Below are positions 1 through 9,041 of a DNA stretch of 64,000 bases, piece by piece. Position numbers and translations under genes: made by a program. The DNA comes from JAGWBJ01 sp964291465 (GTDB lineage: Bacteria > Chloroflexota > Dehalococcoidia > Lucifugimonadales > JAGWBF01), in the NCBI GenBank assembly GCA_964291465.2, contig OZ219936.1:62001-126000 (forward strand), in the 5' to 3' direction. Every line of letters begins with the position of its first letter. Within the stretch, counting starts at the first letter, position 1. The notes under the pieces are model-generated. The model worked only from the letters and a program-made list of their open reading frames with translations. It did no database searches and was not told the DNA's origin.

Positions 1-2
1 GG

Positions 3-782
3 GTCACCACGGTCCTTATGCAGGGCGGGCTGAACCCCAAGCTGCCCCTGGAATACTACACAGACCTGGTGCGGGAGACCCGGCGGAGATACCCTCAGAT
101 CCATCCCCACTTCTTCTCCGCGCCCGAGATCATGAAGATATCCCAGGTGTCCGAGATGCCCGTTCGGGCCGTGCTGGCGGAGCTGAAGGAGGCGGGGCTG
201 GACACCATCCCCGGCGGCGGCTCCGAGGTGCTGTCCAACCGGGTCAAGCACAAGATCAGCCGCCTGTTCCCCAAGGGCAAGGTGGACGATTGGACCCTGG
301 TCCACCGGGAGGCCCACGACCTGGGATACAGGACCACGGCCACGATGATGTACGGCCACCTGGAAGAGGACGAGGACATCATCGAGCACCTGGAGCACGT
401 CAGGAGCCTCCAGGACGACACCGGCGGGTTCACGGCCTTCATACCCTGGAGCTACAAGGCCGACAACACGGCCCTGGGCTCAAGGGTCAAGAAGCTGGCC
501 GGGCCCAACCGGTACCTGAGGATCATGGCAGTCTCCCGCATATACCTGGACAACCTCCCCCACGTGCAGGCGTCCTGGTTCTCCGAGGGGAAGAAGACGG
601 GCCAGGTGGCCCTCCACTTCGGCGGCGACGATTTCGGCGGGACCCTGTTCGACGAGAACGTGATGCAGGAAGCGGGCTTCTACAACCGCACCACGGTCCA
701 AGAGGTGACAGACATCATCAGGGACGCGGGGTTCACCCCCGCCCAGCGGACCACCCTGTACGAGGTCATCCGCCACTACTAG
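3..782 (+). CDS. mqnC: Cyclic dehypoxanthinyl futalosine synthase, C-terminal part (cut by window start)
   Basis: Radical SAM enzyme of the futalosine route to menaquinone, which cyclises dehypoxanthine futalosine in the cytoplasm. The reading frame is open to the window edge, so the N-terminal half with the radical SAM cysteine motif lies outside. The visible 260 residues match the family closely: QGGLNPKLPLEYY at the start, then HFFSAPEI, TTATMMYGH, FTAFIPWSYK, QASWFSEGKKTGQ and GADDFGGT-like HFGGDDFGGTLFDENV. It ends with TAG. The related CofH is less likely because the HFFSAPEI and SWFSEGKKTGQ blocks are typical of MqnC. It implies respiration with menaquinone. Confidence 0.93.
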   Translation, partial: VTTVLMQGGLNPKLPLEYYTDLVRETRRRYPQIHPHFFSAPEIMKISQVSEMPVRAVLAELKEAGLDTIPGGGSEVLSNRVKHKISRLFPKGKVDDWTLVHREAHDLGYRTTATMMYGHLEEDEDIIEHLEHVRSLQDDTGGFTAFIPWSYKADNTALGSRVKKLAGPNRYLRIMAVSRIYLDNLPHVQASWFSEGKKTGQVALHFGGDDFGGTLFDENVMQEAGFYNRTTVQEVTDIIRDAGFTPAQRTTLYEVIRHY

Positions 783-914
783 GCATCCCGCCCCCGACGT
801 TTCTGCTATGGGGTCCACGAGTATGCTCCGCCCCGCTGCCCCTGCCCTCTCACACGTACCCAGGCGGGGGACCCAGCATGGATAACCGAACCGGAAAGTA
901 GAGGGGACGTACAT

Positions 915-3005
915 ATGGCCAACCTCCGCCTTGGAGTCGACATAGGAGGAACATTCACCGACCATGTCCTGTACGACCAGGAGTCCGGCAGGGTCCACAC
1001 CCTGAAGACCCCGTCGACGCCGGAAGACCTCTCTCTGTGCGTACTGGAGGGCATCCGCAGGTTCGACGCGGGCCGGGACGGCGGCATCGCGGGCCTGGAG
1101 ACCGTGGCCCACGGCACCACCGTGAACACCAACGCCATACTGGAGCGCAAGGGCGCCCTGTGCGGCCTCATCACCACCAGGGGGTTTCGGGACATCCTGG
1201 AGATCGGACGCCAGACCCGGCCCAAGTTCTACGACTGGTACGCCGACCGGCCCGTCCCCCTAGTCCCCAGGTACCTCCGCATCGGAGTGACGGAGCGGAT
1301 CAACAGCAAGGGCGAGGTGATGGCGCCCCTGAACGAGGAGGACGTGCTCCAGGCCGTGGAGACCTTCAAGAGGGAGGAGGTGCAGGCGGTGGCAGTGTGC
1401 CTCCTCAACTCCTACGCCAACCCCGTCCACGAGAGGCGCGTCCGGGAGATCCTGGAGAGCGCCCTGCCGGGAGTCTACCTGGCCGTCTCCACCGACCTGA
1501 GCCCCGAGTTTCGTGAGTTCGAGCGTAGCAGCACCACCGCCGCCGCGGCCTACGTCGGACCCACCTTCGAGCGATACGTGGACCGGTTGGGCGAGGCCCT
1601 CTCCCGGGAGATGGATCCGGCCCCCAGACTCTACATCATGCAGTCTTCGGGTGGGATGGTCAGCAGCCGGGCCGCGACCCATCAGCCCCACCTGACCATC
1701 GAGTCGGGCCCCGCCGCCGGGGTGCTGGCCACCCTGGAGCTGGGGCGCCGGCTGGGTATCGGAGACCTGATCTCCTTCGACATGGGGGGCACCACAGCCA
1801 AGGCCAGCCTCATCCGGGAGGGCACGCCCTCTATGCTCAGCATGCTGGAGGTGGGTGGAGAGGCCACCGGCTTCTTCGGAGTCCGCATCACGGGCATGCC
1901 CATCAAGGCCCCGTCCATAGACCTGGTCGAGTGCAGCGCGGGAGGGGGGAGCATCGTCTGGACCGACGTGGCCGGCCTGCTGAAGGTGGGGCCGGAGAGC
2001 GCCGGCGCGGTGCCGGGCCCGGCCTGCTACGACACGGGGGGGACGGAGCCCACCGTCACGGACGCCCACGTGGTGCTGGGACGCATCGCCCCGGAGCGCT
2101 TCCTGGGCGGCGAGATGTCCATCAGCAGGAAGCTGGCGGAGGAGGCGGTGGCGCGCAGGGTGGGAGAGCCCCTGGGGATGGACCTCCACGAGGCGGCCCA
2201 CGGCATTCTGGACGTGGTCAACGCCAACATGGTGCGCATCCTCCGGGTGGTCTCAGTGACCCGCGGTTTCGACCCCCGGGAGTACACCCTGGTGGCCTAC
2301 GGAGGGGCCGGCCCCCTGCACGCCGGGTACCTGGCCCAGGAGCTGGGCATCGGCCGGATCATCATCCCACCCACGCCCGGCCTCTTCTCCGCCATGGGGC
2401 TGGTGTCGGGCGACATCCAGGTGAGCCGCAGCATGACGCGGTTGACCTTGGCCACCTCCGACAACCTCGCCCACATACGGCAGGCGCTGGTGGACGTCGT
2501 GGACCAGTGCCAGGACGCCCTGGAGGAGGAGCAGGTGCCCCCGGACGAAAGGGTGATGGTGCGGGCCTTGGACATGCGCTACGTCAGGCAGAACTTCGAG
2601 CTGGAGGTCGTCCTGGAGAGCGGGCTGGAGACGCCCGACGACCTCGCCAGGGCGGTGGACGCCTTCCACAAGCTCCACGACCGAAGCTACGGGCAGAGCA
2701 ACGAGAGCGCCCCAGTCGAGGTGGTCAACGTCAAGGCCCGGGGCTCCGGCGCCCTACCCAAGCCAGAGCTCAGGGTGCTCGCCCAGGGAACGGCCGACTC
2801 GTCCCGTGCGCTGACGGGCACCCGCAGGGTGTTCTTCAGGGAGACCGGGTGGACGGACTGCCCCGACTACGACCGGGACGCCCTGCTGGCGGGGAACGTC
2901 ATCGAGGGCCCCGCCATCGTCCACGAGTTCGATTCCTCCATCGTGGTGCTGCCGGGGCACCGGGCCGCCGTGGACCGGTACGGGGACATCGTCATAGAGA
3001 CCTGA
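915..3005 (+). CDS. hyuA: Hydantoinase/oxoprolinase family protein (HyuA-like)
   Basis: 696 residues, full length for the ATP-dependent N-methylhydantoinase / 5-oxoprolinase A subunit. The N-terminus carries the ASKHA nucleotide-binding start GVDIGGTFTDHVLYD (residues 7-21), then AHGTTVNTNAI near residue 70. ESGPAAGV and SFDMGGTTAK follow near residues 258-295, and VAYGGAGPLHA near 467. The family opens cyclic amides such as hydantoins or oxoproline with ATP. The start ATG has AGAGGGG upstream. The usual partner HyuB is not next to it; the following genes are a toxin-antitoxin pair, so it is an orphan A subunit here. Substrate unknown. Confidence 0.9.
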   Translation: MANLRLGVDIGGTFTDHVLYDQESGRVHTLKTPSTPEDLSLCVLEGIRRFDAGRDGGIAGLETVAHGTTVNTNAILERKGALCGLITTRGFRDILEIGRQTRPKFYDWYADRPVPLVPRYLRIGVTERINSKGEVMAPLNEEDVLQAVETFKREEVQAVAVCLLNSYANPVHERRVREILESALPGVYLAVSTDLSPEFREFERSSTTAAAAYVGPTFERYVDRLGEALSREMDPAPRLYIMQSSGGMVSSRAATHQPHLTIESGPAAGVLATLELGRRLGIGDLISFDMGGTTAKASLIREGTPSMLSMLEVGGEATGFFGVRITGMPIKAPSIDLVECSAGGGSIVWTDVAGLLKVGPESAGAVPGPACYDTGGTEPTVTDAHVVLGRIAPERFLGGEMSISRKLAEEAVARRVGEPLGMDLHEAAHGILDVVNANMVRILRVVSVTRGFDPREYTLVAYGGAGPLHAGYLAQELGIGRIIIPPTPGLFSAMGLVSGDIQVSRSMTRLTLATSDNLAHIRQALVDVVDQCQDALEEEQVPPDERVMVRALDMRYVRQNFELEVVLESGLETPDDLARAVDAFHKLHDRSYGQSNESAPVEVVNVKARGSGALPKPELRVLAQGTADSSRALTGTRRVFFRETGWTDCPDYDRDALLAGNVIEGPAIVHEFDSSIVVLPGHRAAVDRYGDIVIET

Positions 3006-3017
3006 CGCGCCCTTATC

Positions 3018-3062
3018 GTACAGACACAAGCGGTTGAGGAACGATCAAAGCGTCTGTACAAT
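3018..3062 (+). promoter_or_regulatory. brnTA promoter with flanking inverted repeat
   Basis: A sigma70-like promoter is visible: TTGAGG at 3034-3039, 17 bp spacer, TACAAT at 3057-3062. The predicted transcript would start at about 3069, on or next to the GTG start of brnT (3070). An 8-bp perfect inverted repeat, GTACAGAC (3018-3025) and GTCTGTAC (3052-3059), flanks the -35 box and overlaps the -10 box. Known BrnTA modules are repressed by BrnA, so this is a good candidate operator; that is inference. Confidence 0.5.
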
Positions 3063-3069
3063 AAACGGT

Positions 3070-3335
3070 GTGGAATACGAGTGGGATGAGGCCAAGCGGC
3101 GAGACAACCTGGCGAAGCATCCCGGCGCTGACTTTTCAGATATCGTGGCTTTCCAGTGGGAAACTGCTGTTATCGCATCCAGCTATCGGCATGGTGAAGC
3201 CCGCTACGTCGCTGTCGGATACATCGGAGACAGGCTATATCACGTGGTCTACACCATGCGGGGGACAAGTGCCGCATCATCAGTCTCCGCAAGGCTAACC
3301 CCAGGGAAAGGAGACGATATGGAGACGCCGACTGA
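3070..3335 (+). pseudogene. brnT: BrnT-family toxin, frameshifted near its 3' end
   Basis: BrnT is the RNase toxin of BrnTA type II toxin-antitoxin modules. GTG 3070 gives the typical start EYEWDEAKRRDNLAKHPG, followed by YVAVGYIGDRLYHVVYTMRG. Family members then continue with an IISARKA-type end. In this sequence that end (DKCRIISLRKANPRERRRYG, stop TGA 3333-3335) lies in another frame. The frames join if the five-G run at 3260-3264 held six Gs. With that base restored the protein is 88 residues, a normal BrnT length, and its stop overlaps brnA by 17 nt. As read, the frame runs into brnA and makes a 239-residue fusion. A consensus error or a true inactivating deletion are both possible. Confidence 0.8.
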
Positions 3336-3753
3336 CATTTACAAGCTGCCGTTCGAGGAATACGCCAGGATCACGGCCGAAAGAGGAGCCAGGGAGCATG
3401 GCGATCCCGATACACCCAAGCTGACGTTCGACGAGCTTGTCGAGAGCGACCAGACGCCCGATGAAATTGAGGCGGAGTACGGTCAGGAGGCCGCCATCAA
3501 CGTCGGCATCGCCAGGGACCCGGACGCCCCGGAGCTGGACGAGGAATGGTTCACCCGCGCTCGGCCCGCGGCCGAGGTGCACCCGGAGCTGGTGGAACAT
3601 TCGCTCCGCAGGCGCGGCAAACAGAAGGCCCCAACCAAGGAGCGGGTGACACTGCGGCTGGACGCCGACATAGTGGCCCACCTTCGCTCCAGCGGGCCCG
3701 GCTGGCAGACTCGGCTCAACGAGACGCTGCGCCAGACCGTGTTCGGGTCGTAA
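3319..3753 (+). CDS. brnA: BrnA-family antitoxin
   Basis: Antitoxin partner of BrnT: it neutralises the toxin and represses the operon through a ribbon-helix-helix DNA-binding domain. I place the start at ATG 3319, which has GGAGA about 5 nt upstream and overlaps the end of brnT, the usual arrangement. The C-terminal third is the diagnostic part: EEWFTRARPAAEVHPELVE, then VTLRLDADIVAHLRSSGPGW and QTRLNETLR. At 144 residues it is longer than many BrnA proteins because of an acidic N-terminal extension rich in D and E. It remains intact even though the toxin frame is broken. Confidence 0.85.
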   Translation: METPTDIYKLPFEEYARITAERGAREHGDPDTPKLTFDELVESDQTPDEIEAEYGQEAAINVGIARDPDAPELDEEWFTRARPAAEVHPELVEHSLRRRGKQKAPTKERVTLRLDADIVAHLRSSGPGWQTRLNETLRQTVFGS

Positions 3754-3775
3754 GGGGAGCCCGGTAGTGTAAGGC

Positions 3776-4336
3776 CTACAGGACGATCTCGAAGGTGACC
3801 CCCGTGGTGTCCTTCAACTCCAGCCGCTTGGGGTTGGCGTCGGTGGTCAGGTCCTGGTGGTGCAGGCTGTACCCGTCCATGTAGTCCACCGTCTGGGTGG
3901 GGTTGGGCGAGTCATTGAACATGACGAATGTCATCCCCGGGGGGGTCAGAACGTGCCGGTCCAGGGAGTGCCACACCCCCCTCTTGTAGGCGAACCCCTT
4001 GGAGCCGTCGATGAGGAAGGCCCGCACCTCGTCCGGATCGGGGAACGCCAGCGGGTCGTTCTCGTCGGTAGCGGGCGCCACGGCCACCGCCGCCATGGAG
4101 CCGCTGGTGGGGATGAAGACGTGGGTGCCGTGAAAATGCCGCTCCAGCTTGGTGAAGGTCATGGTCTGGTGGGGCTGCCACATCACCTTCGCGGTGGCCT
4201 CCCCCAGGGGCTGAAAGGCCAGGTCGAAGTCCGCCCGGCGGTCCGGGGGATGCTCTCTGGCATCCCAGATGTCGCCGTAGGGGCCGAAGGCCTCCTCGGT
4301 CATGGGTTCGATCTTGAGCCTCACCGTCCGCGGCAT
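3776..4336 (-). CDS. Ureidoglycolate lyase (AllA)-like protein
   Basis: 186 residues resembling the ureidoglycolate lyase family, whose founding member splits ureidoglycolate to glyoxylate and urea in allantoin breakdown. Family features seen: IEPMTEEAFGPYGDIWD near the N-terminus, ERHFHGTHVFIPTSG mid-protein, then RAFLIDGSKGFAYKRGVWHS. The ATG at 4336 has GGAGG 8 nt upstream; an upstream GTG at 4345 sits inside that ribosome-binding site. No other allantoin genes are adjacent, though several cyclic-amide hydrolases lie within 8 kb, so the exact substrate is uncertain. Confidence 0.75.
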   Translation of the reverse strand: MPRTVRLKIEPMTEEAFGPYGDIWDAREHPPDRRADFDLAFQPLGEATAKVMWQPHQTMTFTKLERHFHGTHVFIPTSGSMAAVAVAPATDENDPLAFPDPDEVRAFLIDGSKGFAYKRGVWHSLDRHVLTPPGMTFVMFNDSPNPTQTVDYMDGYSLHHQDLTTDANPKRLELKDTTGVTFEIVL

Positions 4337-4724
4337 AGGGGTCACCTCCCGGCCATTGATGGGTAGGACGATAGCACCATCGTGCTACCGGGTCAACATC
4401 CAGGGCAACTAGTGCCCTGTCTCCGAATTTCGTTGTACCATCAGGCCCATTCCCGGCACTATTGGCCCGCCCTCCCACCCCGCGCTCCGCGCGGGCAAGG
4501 GACCCCCACCCACTAGTGGACCGGCACTTGGCTAGAGACGGGACGGGCCTGTTCGATGAACCTGTAGACGCCACACCAGGAGGCCTTCGCCCGCGCCTCC
4601 CCGACGGTCCGTCATCCTGTACAATGGTGCCTTGCCTGGCCACCAGGCATCCGTCGCGTGGGTCCGACCGACGGGACGGACCCGGACCAGCGAGCCGGAC
4701 CAACGATTAAGGAGGACCCGGAGT
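4337..4724. other. Divergent intergenic region, no gene seen
   Basis: Lies between the divergent AllA-like and HD-domain genes. I see no plausible coding frame or clear promoter pair. It contains a short GC-rich palindrome (CCGCGC..GCGCGG near 4480-4492) and a strong AAGGAGG at 4709-4715 that serves the HD gene. Confidence 0.4.
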
Positions 4725-5309
4725 ATGAAGCTGAGCATCGACAGGACACAGCGTCTGGGGGTCATCGAGGACCTTCCCTACGCCAAGGCCATCAAGGACA
4801 ACGAGCTGAGGGACCTGGTATACGACGCGTGGGCCATGTCCCTCTCTTCCAGCAGCTTCGAGAGGATCAACGACATGCCGTGCTCGCCCGGACCCGGGGG
4901 AGCGGAGTTGAAGGGCAGGGGTCAGGCGGCCCACCTGAACGGGGTCGCCCGCATCGGAGTGTCCATCGCCCAGGGCCTGAAGGACGAGGTGGGACACTTC
5001 CAGGTCGACGTGGACGAGGTGATCGCCGGCGGGCTCTGCCACGACCTGGGCAAGGCGTGGGAGTACGACCCGCAGAACCTGGAGAGGTGGTCCGACCACA
5101 GGATAACGGGCCAGCCCTCCCTGCGGCACCCCCTCTTCGGGGTATTCGTCGCCCTGACGGCGGGGCTGCCGGAGCAGATCGCCCATATCGCGGGCACCCA
5201 CTCTGCCGAGGGGCGGCACATCACCCGGAGCCTCGTCGGAGAGATCATCGCCATCGCCGACGAGACATTCTGGAAGGTCCTCATCAGCGGGCGGCTACTG
5301 GAAGAGTAG
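4725..5309 (+). CDS. HD-domain phosphohydrolase-like protein
   Basis: 194 residues with the metal-binding HD signature: H in QAAHLNGVARI (about residue 68), the HD pair in GGLCHDLGKAWEYD (about residues 105-118), and further histidines in RHPLFG and AGTHSAEG. HD-domain proteins hydrolyse phosphate esters, often of nucleotides; the substrate cannot be told from sequence. The start is ATG 4725, with AAGGAGG 9 nt upstream; an in-frame upstream extension lacks coding character. It is a stand-alone gene. Confidence 0.75.
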   Translation: MKLSIDRTQRLGVIEDLPYAKAIKDNELRDLVYDAWAMSLSSSSFERINDMPCSPGPGGAELKGRGQAAHLNGVARIGVSIAQGLKDEVGHFQVDVDEVIAGGLCHDLGKAWEYDPQNLERWSDHRITGQPSLRHPLFGVFVALTAGLPEQIAHIAGTHSAEGRHITRSLVGEIIAIADETFWKVLISGRLLEE

Positions 5310-5347
5310 GCCAGGCCGGCGTCGGCCGCACACCCGACGCCACGTCA

Positions 5348-6391
5348 CTAGTGGGACGGGCCGCCGGCGTCGGGACGTATGCCGCACACCTCGGCCACCA
5401 GCTCGTAGGAGCGCAGCCTCTCGGTGAACCCGTGGCAGATGGTGACGATGCTCAGGTCGTCGGTCTCGTAGCTCTCGGCGACCTGCAGGATGCCGTCCCT
5501 CACCTGTTGGGGGTCTCCGTCGACGCAGACGCTGGTGTACTGCTCTACGAAGGCGGCCTCTTCGGGGGTGTAGCGGTAGGCCAGGGCCTCCTCGACCGTG
5601 GGGACGCCGTGGGCCCTCCCCGTCATGGACTGAAGGCGGGCCAGGTTGCGGCTGGAGGCCAGGCGCAGCGCCTCCTCCTCGGTGTCGGCGCACAGTACCT
5701 GCACGCCAACGTGCACCTTCGGCTCCGACAGGTAGGCAGACGGTTTGAAGTTCTGACGGTAGGCGTCGACGATGGCGGGCCCGTCTTTCACGCCGAGGCC
5801 GAAGTGGTGGGCATAGGCATAAGGCAGGCCCAGCTCCGCCGCGAGAAAGGCGCTGTCGACCCGGGACCCCAGCAGCCACACCTCGGGAGACGTCTGCTCG
5901 CCGGGGCCCGACTTGATGCCCGCGAAGGGGTGCCCGGCCTCCTGGCCGTCGGCCAGGTAGGCCAGCAGGTCGATGACGTGCCGGGGGTAGTGGCGGATGT
6001 CCTGGGGCCGTCCCGGGTACGCCAGGGCCAGGGCGGTGATCTGGTCGCTGCCCGGCGCCCGGCCCAGACCGAGGTCGATGCGCCCCGGGTACATCGACTC
6101 CAGCATGCGGAAGGACTCGGCGACCTTGAGGGCGCTGTAGTGGGGGAGCATGACGCCGCCGCTGCCCACCCTGATGTTGGCCGTGCGGGCGGCGATCTGC
6201 CCGATGAGTATCTCGGGAGCGGTGCCGGCGAAGTTAGGGGTGCTGTGGTGCTCCGCCACCCAGTAACGGGCGTAACCCAACCGCTCGGCGGCCACCGCCA
6301 GCTCCACCGTCTCCCACAGCGCCTGGCCGGCGGTTGCTCCCGCGCGGACCGGGGACTGGTCGACGACGCTGAGGGTCAGACCCTGGTCCAC
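5348..6391 (-). CDS. LLM-class flavin-dependent oxidoreductase
   Basis: 347 residues of the bacterial-luciferase-like monooxygenase family (MsnO8-type). It starts LTLSVVDQSPVRAG and has the hallmark RYWVAEHHS, GSGGVMLPHYSALKVAESFR, and GRIDLGLGRAPGSD near residue 108. It probably uses reduced FMN from a separate reductase to oxidise an unknown organic substrate. GTG start at 6391. A second, distinct LLM gene is at 57245-58264. Expansion of such oxidoreductases is known in SAR202-type Chloroflexota. Confidence 0.88.
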   Translation of the reverse strand: MDQGLTLSVVDQSPVRAGATAGQALWETVELAVAAERLGYARYWVAEHHSTPNFAGTAPEILIGQIAARTANIRVGSGGVMLPHYSALKVAESFRMLESMYPGRIDLGLGRAPGSDQITALALAYPGRPQDIRHYPRHVIDLLAYLADGQEAGHPFAGIKSGPGEQTSPEVWLLGSRVDSAFLAAELGLPYAYAHHFGLGVKDGPAIVDAYRQNFKPSAYLSEPKVHVGVQVLCADTEEEALRLASSRNLARLQSMTGRAHGVPTVEEALAYRYTPEEAAFVEQYTSVCVDGDPQQVRDGILQVAESYETDDLSIVTICHGFTERLRSYELVAEVCGIRPDAGGPSH

Positions 6392-6454
6392 CGAGCTTCC
6401 GCCGCCCCCATCGTCAGTCTACAGCCCCTTGTCAGCCTACAGCCCCGTGCCGGC

Positions 6455-7453
6455 CTACAGTACGTGGTAGAGGAGCAGGTGCTCACTCAGTACGTCTAAG
6501 GCGAAGTCGTTCTTGTAGTCCCGCAGGACCGAGTGGATGTGGTTGGCGCCGTCCTGCCGGTTGTCGAACTCCACCACGAAGGGCATCCCGTGGAGGCGGT
6601 AGTAGTGGGGCACACCCTTCTGGACGGGGCCTCCCCACGCGAAGTGGATCCGGTCCAGCCCGCCCTGCCTCAGGTAATCGATCTTTCCCTGGGCCAGGTC
6701 CGGCGGGAGCTGGTTGACGTACTCCGTGGCCAGGGCCATCAGCATCTCCCGCTGGGTGCCCGACATCTGGGAGGCGGGCAGGCCTTCCTCCTCGGGCAGG
6801 GAGACGCGGGTGGCGTTGTAGGTGATGATGTCCAGGGGCGCCGTGTCGTAGATGACAGCCTTGGATTGCTGGGACTGGTCCAGGCTCTCCATCAGCTCGA
6901 AGCCCAAGTCCTCCCGGTCTCCCAGGATTCGCAAGCCCTTCTTCGGTCCCTTGTGCACCTCCGCGGGGTTGGCCCCAAAGAAGAAGGGCGTGGAGGAGAT
7001 GACCTCCTCTTTCCAGACGCTGAAGTGGATTGAGATGTGGTGCCCCTCGACCCTCCATGCCCAGGGTGTATCGCCCTTCGGGTCTCCGAACACCGTCCAG
7101 TAGTAGAGGTCCGGGTCCCGGCTGTAGGTGACGATGTTCTGCTCCAGCTCCAGGGGCCCCAACACCTCTTCGTGCTCGATGATCAGGTTGGCCTGCTCAT
7201 TGGAGCGCTCCGTCAGGCCGGTGGCCATCAGGGCGAGGGCCGGCTCCCTCTGGGGCTCGTCCATGTCCCGAAGGGCCAGACCGTGGCGGTTGAGGGGAGG
7301 GTAGTACCAGAGCACCCTCTCGCCGTCGGCGTAGTGGAACGTGGCCTTGGCCCTCTGGTCAGCCGAGAGGCTCTCCAGGAAGCCGGATGCCGCATCCCTC
7401 ATCTTGACGGCGGCGGAGCCCCCGTTCTCGGCGGTCCTTGGGTCTGTCTTCAT
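6455..7453 (-). CDS. DUF3500 domain-containing protein
   Basis: 332 residues matching the DUF3500 family, whose function is unknown. Motifs seen: the N-terminal helix AASGFLESLSADQRAKATF, then WYYPPLNRHGLALRDMD, YYWTVFGDPKGDTPWAWRVEGH with HHISIHFS, and near the C-terminus HFAWGGPVQKGVPHYYR and FVVEFDNRQDGANHIHSVLRDY. Start chosen at ATG 7453, which has AGGTG 8 nt upstream; a longer frame to 7552 adds 33 basic residues with no family support. No signal peptide. It lies downstream of the MmgE/PrpD gene on the same strand but 166 bp away. Confidence 0.85.
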   Translation of the reverse strand: MKTDPRTAENGGSAAVKMRDAASGFLESLSADQRAKATFHYADGERVLWYYPPLNRHGLALRDMDEPQREPALALMATGLTERSNEQANLIIEHEEVLGPLELEQNIVTYSRDPDLYYWTVFGDPKGDTPWAWRVEGHHISIHFSVWKEEVISSTPFFFGANPAEVHKGPKKGLRILGDREDLGFELMESLDQSQQSKAVIYDTAPLDIITYNATRVSLPEEEGLPASQMSGTQREMLMALATEYVNQLPPDLAQGKIDYLRQGGLDRIHFAWGGPVQKGVPHYYRLHGMPFVVEFDNRQDGANHIHSVLRDYKNDFALDVLSEHLLLYHVL

Positions 7454-7619
7454 GATGGGGCACCTCGCGCGGTGGAGTAGCGGCCGTAACGCCGGCTGCG
7501 CCGGCGGCCGGTCCGCAACCCGAAGTTTAGTTGAGGGCCCATGGCGTGTCAACCTGCGCCGGAGACGCCGGAAGCGGGCCCCGGGGGCCCGCTCCTGCTC
7601 TTCTTCTCCGTCGCGTGGG

Positions 7620-8975
7620 CTACTCTGCGTCGGAGCTCCCCAGAAGGAAGGTCAGCTCCCGGACGTCCTGGAGATCCTGCAGGTGGTCTCCGGCCAGCCG
7701 GATCACCTCCTCGGTCCGCCGGGGGTCCAGGATGCCGTCGGTGAGGAAGCGGAACTTGCTGAGGCTGGCCTCCCTCGGCAACGGGTTGGCCCGGTCGCCG
7801 GGGACGATTCCGACGGTGCTGGTCAGAGTCCGCCCGTCTTTCATCGTCACGCAGGCCCGCGCCGTGGGGCCGTCCTCGGAGCCCGACGACTCCGTATCCT
7901 CGGAGACGCGGACCCTGGCGGCCACGGCCCGGACGCGGTCGTCGTCGATGGCCTCGGGATAGAAGGTCGTGACGTCGGCGCTCCCGCGCACCAGGGCCGA
8001 GGCGATGGAGTAGGGTACGCTGAACTTGGCGCTGAGCATGTTGTGGGGATAGGACCCCACCATCTCCGGAAGGTACCTCTTCAGCCCCACGTCGATGGTG
8101 TCGACCTCGTCGAGGGAGAAGCCCTCCTGGGTGCGCACCGCAAGGGCGGCCTCGATGGGCGGGTGAAGGGTGGCGCAGCAGGCGTGGAACTTGGTGTAGT
8201 TCTGCTGAATGCGGTACTCGCCCCCCAGACCGTCCAGCACCACGTCGGGGTCGAAGGACTCGCCGATGATGGTCCCGAACACGTCCGAGGGACCGTCCTC
8301 GACGCCGGTGAACCCCGCCTGGTACATGTGGAGGGCCAGGATGCCCATGAGCCCCGAGCGGCCAGGGTAGGCGTTGCGAATGGTGGCGCCCTCGAAGCAG
8401 GGACGCCACGTATTGGCGGGGCTCATCCCGCTGGCGACGTTTATGAGGGACCGCATCTGACCCGCGTCCAGCCCCTTCAGCTTACCCACCGCCACCGCGG
8501 TGCCGATGACGCCCCAGTGGCCGTGGGAGTGGACGTTGGGACGGGCCACCGTCGCGGCCCCGATGCGGGACTCCACCTCGTAGCCCACCAGCATCGCCTC
8601 GATGAACCGGCGTCCGTCGACGCCCATCTCCTCGCCGATGGCCAGTGCCCCGGGCATCGTGTGTATCGAGGGGTGTCCGCCGCCGAGCCGGTTGCCCTCA
8701 TCCATCTCCAGACCCACGCCCGCCGTCGCGTTGACCAGCGTGGCCAGCATCGGCTCGGCCTTGAGCGGGTGCCCGAAGACGGTCGCGGTGGCGGGACCCG
8801 ACCGCTCGGCGACCTGCCTAGCCAAGTTGGCGTTCTCGGGCAGCCGGCTGCCGGCGAGGATGGCGCCCACGGTATCGAGCACCACGTCCCGGACGCTGGC
8901 CACGGCGTCCTCGCTCAGGTCCTCGTACTTGGTATCCGCTATGAACTCGGTAACTCTGTCCAGGTAGTCTGCCAT
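7620..8975 (-). CDS. MmgE/PrpD family protein
   Basis: 451 residues, the usual size for MmgE/PrpD (2-methylcitrate dehydratase, cis-aconitate decarboxylase and iminodisuccinate epimerase relatives). Family motifs: DTVGAILAGSR (about residue 35), GHPLKAEPMLATLVNATAGV, GLEMDEGN, GGHPS, then HSHGHWGVIGTAVAVGKL and KFHACCATLHPPIEA. Members act on small carboxylic acids, and many paralogues have unknown substrates. A GGAGAG motif precedes ATG 8975. It sits directly downstream of the hydantoinase gene (67 bp). Confidence 0.88.
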   Translation of the reverse strand: MADYLDRVTEFIADTKYEDLSEDAVASVRDVVLDTVGAILAGSRLPENANLARQVAERSGPATATVFGHPLKAEPMLATLVNATAGVGLEMDEGNRLGGGHPSIHTMPGALAIGEEMGVDGRRFIEAMLVGYEVESRIGAATVARPNVHSHGHWGVIGTAVAVGKLKGLDAGQMRSLINVASGMSPANTWRPCFEGATIRNAYPGRSGLMGILALHMYQAGFTGVEDGPSDVFGTIIGESFDPDVVLDGLGGEYRIQQNYTKFHACCATLHPPIEAALAVRTQEGFSLDEVDTIDVGLKRYLPEMVGSYPHNMLSAKFSVPYSIASALVRGSADVTTFYPEAIDDDRVRAVAARVRVSEDTESSGSEDGPTARACVTMKDGRTLTSTVGIVPGDRANPLPREASLSKFRFLTDGILDPRRTEEVIRLAGDHLQDLQDVRELTFLLGSSDAE

Positions 8976-9041
8976 CCCACTCTCCTCCGTCGTCCGGCCT
9001 TCTCTCGCCCCATGGCCTCCCCCAGGGAGGGGCTGCGCGGT

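Noticed and set aside
3034..3753. Single 239-residue BrnT-BrnA fusion protein
   Set aside because: The junction loses the conserved BrnT C-terminus, which exists in another frame, and brnA has its own start and ribosome-binding site. A frameshift explains it better.
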